From contig URVM01000023.1 in the NCBI GenBank assembly GCA_900551325.1, forward strand, positions 1 through 57,499: DNA of 57,499 nt. Reading direction: 5' to 3'. Position numbers and translations under genes: made by a program. The notes beneath the pieces are model-generated. The model searched no databases. It had not been told where the DNA came from and saw only the letters and a program-made list of their open reading frames with translations. The stretch comes from an uncultured Eubacteriales bacterium. GTDB taxonomy: Bacteria; Bacillota; Clostridia; Lachnospirales; Cellulosilyticaceae. Every line of letters starts with the position of its first letter. Position 1 is the stretch's first letter. Of the stretch, positions 52,984 through 57,499 are shown piece after piece.

Positions 52984-53430
52984 ATGATAGAAAAGTTTAA
53001 GAAAGAATATTTAGATGAAATAATGAACATTTGGCTATATACCAATATAGAGACTCATGATTTTTTACCGAGTAGCTATTGGGAAAATGCATATGACTTT
53101 GTAAGGCAAGCCATTTTAACAGCAGATGTTCGAGTCTTTGTGGAAAAACAAATTATTAAAGGCTTTATAGGTGTAATAGATGGGTATGTTGCAGGATTGT
53201 TTGTAGCTAAAAGCTATCAAGGACAAGGTATAGGACAACAACTTATTAATTCTTGTAAGAGGGACTATCATTCTTTAAAGTTAGATGTATATGCTAAAAA
53301 TGAGTCAGCAGTATTATTTTACGAGAAAAATGGCTTTAATAAATTAGATAAAAAGGAAAACGAGGAGACAAAAGAAACAGAATACACCATGAAATGGTGT
53401 AAACAACTAGAACTTGAATATCTAAAATAG
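52984..53430 (+). CDS. GNAT-family N-acetyltransferase
   Basis: A 148-aa acetyltransferase. The acetyl-CoA loop is VAKSYQGQGIGQQLINSCK (Q/RxxGxG/A), preceded by the strand GFIGVIDGYVAGLFV and followed by LKLDVYAKNESAVLFYEKNGF. Substrate unknown. AGAGGT lies 6-7 nt upstream of the ATG. Confidence 0.88.
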   Translation: MIEKFKKEYLDEIMNIWLYTNIETHDFLPSSYWENAYDFVRQAILTADVRVFVEKQIIKGFIGVIDGYVAGLFVAKSYQGQGIGQQLINSCKRDYHSLKLDVYAKNESAVLFYEKNGFNKLDKKENEETKETEYTMKWCKQLELEYLK

Positions 53431-53479
53431 TATTTTAATACTTTGTTTTGCGTATTTTTTATAAAGTAGGGGAGAGAGA

Positions 53480-54103
53480 ATGGATAATATAGAGTTTAAG
53501 AATTTATCAGGACATGGGGAGTTTGCTGAAATAAATGAAGCAATTCTAGGATGGAATTGGGGAGCTTTTTGGCTTACTTGGATATGGGGAATAGGCAATA
53601 GAAGTTATATTGCCTTATTAAGTTTTATACCTGTTTTAAATTTAATTATGCCATTTTACTTAGGGCTTAATGGAAATAAATTGGCATGGTCAAATAAGTA
53701 TTGGTATTCTGTAGAAGATTTTAAACATACACAAAAGAAGTGGGCTAAATGGGGATGGCTATTTGCAGTTGTTCTACTATTAATTTTTATAGTTTCACTA
53801 GTAGATCATTATAAAACTCAACAAAGGCAGCAAGAAATAGGCCTAAAAGTCATCTCTAAATTGGAGGAGAATATAGAGGCTAAAGAAATTTTAGGAGAGA
53901 ACTACATGATTTTAAGTGGTCCATCCTTAATAACAATAGGTACAAATCTAGAACAAAAAACAGTAGGTGGATACTTGGCTATTGAAGCCAAAAATGAAAT
54001 AGTCTTTATAAATTTTGATATAGGTGAAGAAGATAGTATAACTAAAATAACCTTATCCGTTGGTGCAAACAAGGATCAGGTAGATATTGAAATATATCCG
54101 TAG
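53480..54103 (+). CDS. Membrane protein with conserved WNWGAFWLTWIWGI segment
   Basis: A 207-aa protein. The stretch ILGWNWGAFWLTWIWGIGNRSYIALLSFIPVLNLIMPFYLGLNGNKLAW (residues ~23-71) matches a small family of bacterial membrane proteins, often misannotated as ribonuclease G. A second hydrophobic helix follows (WLFAVVLLLIFIVSLV), then a ~100-residue soluble C-terminal domain without recognised motifs. I read it as two or three membrane segments with an external or cytosolic tail. No function assigned. Confidence 0.7.
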   Translation: MDNIEFKNLSGHGEFAEINEAILGWNWGAFWLTWIWGIGNRSYIALLSFIPVLNLIMPFYLGLNGNKLAWSNKYWYSVEDFKHTQKKWAKWGWLFAVVLLLIFIVSLVDHYKTQQRQQEIGLKVISKLEENIEAKEILGENYMILSGPSLITIGTNLEQKTVGGYLAIEAKNEIVFINFDIGEEDSITKITLSVGANKDQVDIEIYP

Positions 54104-54313
54104 GTATGAAAAGGTCTAACCCATAGTATAGAAAAGAATAGATAATAAACATAATTTAGAAGTGATTAAGGTAATAAAGACATATACATCAAAGAAAAAA
54201 TGAACATATTGTTAAGGATGCAGTTAAAAATTAACATAAATTTAATACAAATGTTTATTGTTATATGTTACTATAGTATACATATTTTTTTATCAAAGAA
54301 AGGATGACTATTT

Positions 54314-55615
54314 GTGGAACCAGAGTCGGGAAGTATAATATCCCAGTTGATTTTAATATTAGGACTAACAGGGATAAATGCCTTTTTTGCATCGGCAGAG
54401 ATGGCAATTGTAGCAGTAAACAAAAGTAAGATTAAAAGGTTAAGTGAAGAGGGTAATGATAAGGCCAAGTTATTAGAAAAATTAACGGATGAGCCAAGTA
54501 ACTTTTTATCAACTATACAAATAGGTATAACCTTGGCAGGATTTTTCTCAAGTGCTTCAGCAGCAACAGGATTATCAGGATATCTTTCTCAATTTATGAA
54601 AGGGTTACAAATACCTTATGCACAAGAAATTTCAATGATTGGTATTACCCTTTTACTTTCATATTTTACTTTAGTATTTGGAGAACTAGTTCCTAAAAGA
54701 ATAGCATTAAAAAAATCAGAGGCTATTGCTTTATTTTCAGTTAAAATAATTTATGTCGTATCTATACTTGCTAAGCCATTTATTAAAATTTTATCCTTAT
54801 CAACAAGTATTATATTAAAGATAACAGGTAATGCTTCAGAAGATATTGAGGAAAAAGTTTCTGAAGAGGAGATACGTGCTTTAATCTATCAATCTAAGGA
54901 AGATGGATGTATTGAAGATGAAGAGCAACAAATGATAGATGGTGTATTTGAATTTAATGATAGAACTGCTAAAGAAATTATGACACATCGAAAAGATACC
55001 TTTATGATTAATATTGAAGATGATATAAAAGATATTCTGGACAAAATTGAAGAATTGAATTATTCAAGAGTACCAGTATATGAAGAGAGTATAGATAACA
55101 TCATTGGTATACTCTACATAAGGGACTTATTAGCAGAAGCAAGAAAAGTAGGGTTCGAGAATATGGAACTAAGGAATATTTTACACACCCCATATTTTGT
55201 CCCAGAAAGTAAAAAGACAAATGAACTATTTAAAAGTTTTAAAGAAAAGAAAAATCATATGGCTGTTCTAATAAATGAATATGGTGGGTTTTCAGGTATC
55301 GTAACTATGGAAGATTTAATAGAAGAAATCATGGGTGATATTTGTGATGAGTATGATGTAGAAGAAGTAACGATCAGACAAATCAATAAGAGAACTTTTA
55401 TAGCAAAAGGTTCTGTAGCAATCCATGAACTTAATCAAAGGTTAGAGATACAACTGCCTTTAGGTGAATATGACACACTAAGTGGTTATCTTGTTCAGCT
55501 GATAGGTGAGATTCCTAGTGAATACCTAGATATTGAAGTGGAGCATATGAAATTTAAAATTATGCAAATAGATAATAACCGAATAGAACAGGTTCAAATA
55601 GAACTTAATAAATAA
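54314..55615 (+). CDS. CNNM/CorC-type membrane protein (hemolysin family) with CBS pair
   Basis: A 433-aa protein of the CNNM (DUF21) family. Four membrane segments at the N-terminus include GLTGINAFFASAEMAIVAVNKSKIKRL and FLSTIQIGITLAGFFSSASAATG, then VFGELVPKRIALKKSEAIA. A CBS pair follows (~205-330; MTHRKDTFMI, VPVYEESIDNIIGILYIRD, AVLINEYGGFSGIVTMEDLIEEIMGDI), and a C-terminal CorC_HlyC domain (FIAKGSVAIHELNQRL, YDTLSGYL). Homologues affect Mg2+/Co2+ efflux. The GTG start at 54314 has AAAGGATG upstream. A terminator follows. Confidence 0.9.
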   Translation: MEPESGSIISQLILILGLTGINAFFASAEMAIVAVNKSKIKRLSEEGNDKAKLLEKLTDEPSNFLSTIQIGITLAGFFSSASAATGLSGYLSQFMKGLQIPYAQEISMIGITLLLSYFTLVFGELVPKRIALKKSEAIALFSVKIIYVVSILAKPFIKILSLSTSIILKITGNASEDIEEKVSEEEIRALIYQSKEDGCIEDEEQQMIDGVFEFNDRTAKEIMTHRKDTFMINIEDDIKDILDKIEELNYSRVPVYEESIDNIIGILYIRDLLAEARKVGFENMELRNILHTPYFVPESKKTNELFKSFKEKKNHMAVLINEYGGFSGIVTMEDLIEEIMGDICDEYDVEEVTIRQINKRTFIAKGSVAIHELNQRLEIQLPLGEYDTLSGYLVQLIGEIPSEYLDIEVEHMKFKIMQIDNNRIEQVQIELNK

Positions 55616-55620
55616 AATGA

Positions 55621-55650
55621 AGAGTCTTGATAATTTTCAAGGCTCTTTTT
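55621..55650 (+). terminator. Intrinsic terminator after the CNNM-family gene
   Basis: AGAGTCTTGA (55621-55630) pairs with TCAAGGCTCT (55637-55646) with one G.U, followed by TTTT. Confidence 0.8.
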
Positions 55651-55760
55651 GATTTTTATGACTATTCATATATTTTGGTTGATAATAATAAGCTGATAGG
55701 ATTACAATGAAAGTATTAAGGGATAAAGTAGTTCTAAAATAGATGTAATAGGAGAATCAA

Positions 55761-55979
55761 ATGGATAAATATATCACTAATAGATTATTTAGAAATTGCT
55801 ATCAGTTTTTAATAACATTAAGTTTTCTTTGGCTGTTTAAAGTAGAAGATACCTTTATTGAGACAATAGAACTTACCATATGGATATTTATATGTACTAA
55901 AATTGTTAAGGTAATTCTATATGTAGTAGAAAAAATGGTCATTAAATATAAGAGTTTAGTAAAATACAAAAAAATATAA
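55761..55979 (+). CDS. Small two-helix membrane protein (72 aa)
   Basis: A 72-aa frame with two hydrophobic stretches (YQFLITLSFLWLF; IELTIWIFICTKIVKVILYVV) and a strongly basic tail MVIKYKSLVKYKKI. GGAG lies about 6 nt before the ATG. It is 12 nt upstream of the nitrilase gene and may be co-transcribed with it. An antisense frame over the same stretch lacks a ribosome site. No family recognised. Confidence 0.6.
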   Translation: MDKYITNRLFRNCYQFLITLSFLWLFKVEDTFIETIELTIWIFICTKIVKVILYVVEKMVIKYKSLVKYKKI

Positions 55980-55991
55980 GGAGCATAGTAA

Positions 55992-56900
55992 ATGAAAACT
56001 TTAAGAGTTGGTTTAATACAGCATAAAGCAGTAGCCAATAATATACATATGAATGTAGAATTAGGATTAACTTATATAAATGAAGCTAAAAAACTAGGTG
56101 CAGACATTGTTCTCTTTCCTGAAATGTGGTCAAATGGTTATGCACCACCTTATGAGGGGGCATTTGATAATCCTTTTGATAAAAGTTATGAAAAGGAGCG
56201 CCAAAAATGGTTAAGTGAAGCAGTAGATGAAGAAAGTAATTATATTAAGGCCTTCAAAGAATGTGCTAGAAAGTTAAAAATAGGTATTGTTATTACCTAT
56301 CTTTCAGAAGGTAATATAAGGCCACGAAATACTGCTTTAGTGATTGATAAAACAGGGGAAATTCTAATGAAATATTCAAAGGTTCATACCTGTGATTTTT
56401 CCCTAGAAGCATTACTTGAAAGTGGAGAGGCATTTAAAGTATGTGACTTTTGTGGCGTAAAATTAGGTGTAATGATTTGTTATGATAGAGAATTCCCTGA
56501 AAGTGCAAGGATTCTTATGCTACAAGGAGCAGAAATCATACTTGTTCCTAATGCTTGTGATATGAATCCAGCTAGACTTAATCAATTATCTACAAGAGCT
56601 TTTGAAAATATGGTAGGTGTAGCAATGGCTAACTATCCTGGGACTAGTTGGGGGAACTCATGTGCCTATAGTCCTATAGTTTTTGATGAAGAGGGTAACT
56701 ATATAGACAATAGAATTGTTGCAGTAGGAGACAGTGAAGAAAAAATAGTTATAGCAGAATTTGAACTAGAGAGCATAAGAGACTATAGAAAAACAGAAAC
56801 ATGGGGAAATGCATATAGAAAAGTTAAAACCTATAAGGCCTTATTAGATGAGACGGTACAGGAACCCTTTATAAGAGAACACTATGGAGAGAATAAATAA
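55992..56900 (+). CDS. Nitrilase-family carbon-nitrogen hydrolase
   Basis: A 302-aa amidohydrolase of the nitrilase superfamily. The catalytic triad is E44 (LFPEMWSNG), K130 (YSKVHTCD) and C163 (GVMICYDREFPESARIL). The N-terminal VGLIQHKA and the later VPNACDMNPARLNQLSTRA are typical. It hydrolyses a C-N bond in an amide, such as an N-carbamoyl compound; the substrate is not clear. AAGGAG precedes the ATG. It is the last complete gene of the window. Confidence 0.92.
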   Translation: MKTLRVGLIQHKAVANNIHMNVELGLTYINEAKKLGADIVLFPEMWSNGYAPPYEGAFDNPFDKSYEKERQKWLSEAVDEESNYIKAFKECARKLKIGIVITYLSEGNIRPRNTALVIDKTGEILMKYSKVHTCDFSLEALLESGEAFKVCDFCGVKLGVMICYDREFPESARILMLQGAEIILVPNACDMNPARLNQLSTRAFENMVGVAMANYPGTSWGNSCAYSPIVFDEEGNYIDNRIVAVGDSEEKIVIAEFELESIRDYRKTETWGNAYRKVKTYKALLDETVQEPFIREHYGENK

Positions 56901-56961
56901 GAACTTAGAACAGAGTAAAGATATAAAATCAACTATAAGGTGACACTATAACAACTATTGA

Positions 56962-57339
56962 CTTATTGATCTATATAAACTTATTTTACCTGATAAGAAT
57001 TATTTGTATTTCCATAGTAGGCTAGCTTGGAATTATCGTAGATTAGCTGAATTATATTTAATCAAAATAGAATATGATAAAAGTATTTTTAATTTAAATT
57101 TAGCTTTTGAACATGCAAAACTATATGATACATTACCTAAAAGTAGTCAGTATACATCTTTATTTGTTTCAAAATGTAATTTTAATAAAGAGAATGTTTA
57201 CAACAACTATAAAGAAAGTGAATGTGAACTACTCTATTACAGGATGACTCGTCATGGTACATTTAAAGAGCTTGAGAATGAACCAGAATTCATTAGCTTG
57301 AAAAATGAAATACTAAATTTAATTAAAGAAAGTAGATAA
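56962..57339 (+). pseudogene. C-terminal remnant of an XRE/TPR-type regulator
   Basis: A 125-codon open stretch without a real start (the nearest candidate, TTG 57004, has no ribosome site). It reads LIDLYKLILPDKNYLYFHS, YRRLAELYLIKIEYDKSIFNLNLAFEHAKLYDTLP, and ends HGTFKELENEPEFISLKNEI. This is the C-terminal TPR-like half I associate with clostridial helix-turn-helix XRE regulators; the DNA-binding N-terminus is missing and a stop lies directly upstream. It is probably a truncated gene, still followed by its terminator. Confidence 0.6.
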
Positions 57340-57369
57340 AAGGCTAGCTATGAACTAGTCTTTTTTAGT
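57338..57369 (+). terminator. Intrinsic terminator after the XRE remnant
   Basis: AAAAGGCTAG (57338-57347) pairs with CTAGTCTTTT (57355-57364) with one G.U, and a T run follows. The last ~130 bases of the window hold a TATAAT near 57412 and no gene I can define. Confidence 0.75.
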
Positions 57370-57499
57370 AGAAAGTTATTTGCATCTTAAAAAGTTAAAA
57401 CATAAGGTATAATAATCAGAAAAATTAGGATATAATATAAATTAATCATAGGCGTTAACTTAAGCCTAAGTTTTTCCAAAACAAATGAGTTCTTCTAAA

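Overview
The window looks like chromosomal DNA of a strictly anaerobic, low-G+C Gram-positive bacterium (Bacillota, Clostridia; a Lachnospiraceae/Cellulosilyticum-like relative is my best guess, not proven). The reasons are strong AGGAGG ribosome binding sites with some GTG starts, an oxygen-independent ribonucleotide reductase (NrdD/NrdG), the [FeFe]-hydrogenase maturase HydE, a miaB-mutS-mutL-miaA-hfq block, and Gram-positive surface features (a sortase with a VPKTG substrate, an S-layer-like protein). I see no rRNA, tRNA, CRISPR array or insertion sequence.

Layout. 0.1-4.5 kb: a methyltransferase (minus strand), a UvrD-like helicase with a DEDDh exonuclease embedded in it, and mgsA. 4.7-11 kb: a deoxyribonucleotide-supply neighbourhood (nrdD, nrdG, dut, trxB, folA). 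nrdD is split by a 1,378-nt group I intron carrying a GIY-YIG homing endonuclease. 11.3-15.8 kb: a two-component system and an orphan soluble PAS/GAF histidine kinase. 16-22 kb: a small unknown protein, a heterodimeric ABC exporter, a membrane-fusion protein and a CvfB-like RNA-binding protein. 22-30 kb: hydE, brnQ, a DUF488 protein, a protein with a degenerate McrA-like HNH domain, a short-chain dehydrogenase and two cell-wall amidase-like proteins. 30.5-38.1 kb: miaB-mutS-mutL-miaA-hfq (tRNA modification, mismatch repair, RNA chaperone). 38.3-39.3 kb: a MerR regulator behind its own MerR-type promoter, and a small membrane protein.

39.8-48.3 kb is the most unusual accessory region. A secreted transglutaminase-like protein is followed by a compact type IV pilus-like operon (a GspF/PilC platform, four short membrane-anchored pseudopilin-like proteins and one PilT-type ATPase, with no PilB or prepilin peptidase), then a 544-aa protein with a probable alpha/alpha toroid. 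Next come a choice-of-anchor-A surface protein with 105 consecutive Asp codons and a sorting signal, and a class-B-like sortase. This block lies between hfq and the ynbB-like PLP enzyme gene (49.5 kb), which often sits close to hfq in clostridia, so it may be an insertion.

51-57.5 kb: an S-layer-like secreted protein, an M15 peptidase, a GNAT acetyltransferase, a small membrane protein of unknown role, a CNNM/CBS membrane protein, a nitrilase-family hydrolase, and the C-terminal remnant of an XRE/TPR-type regulator. Most transcription units end in clear intrinsic terminators, listed individually. Family assignments come from motifs read by eye; no database search was possible.
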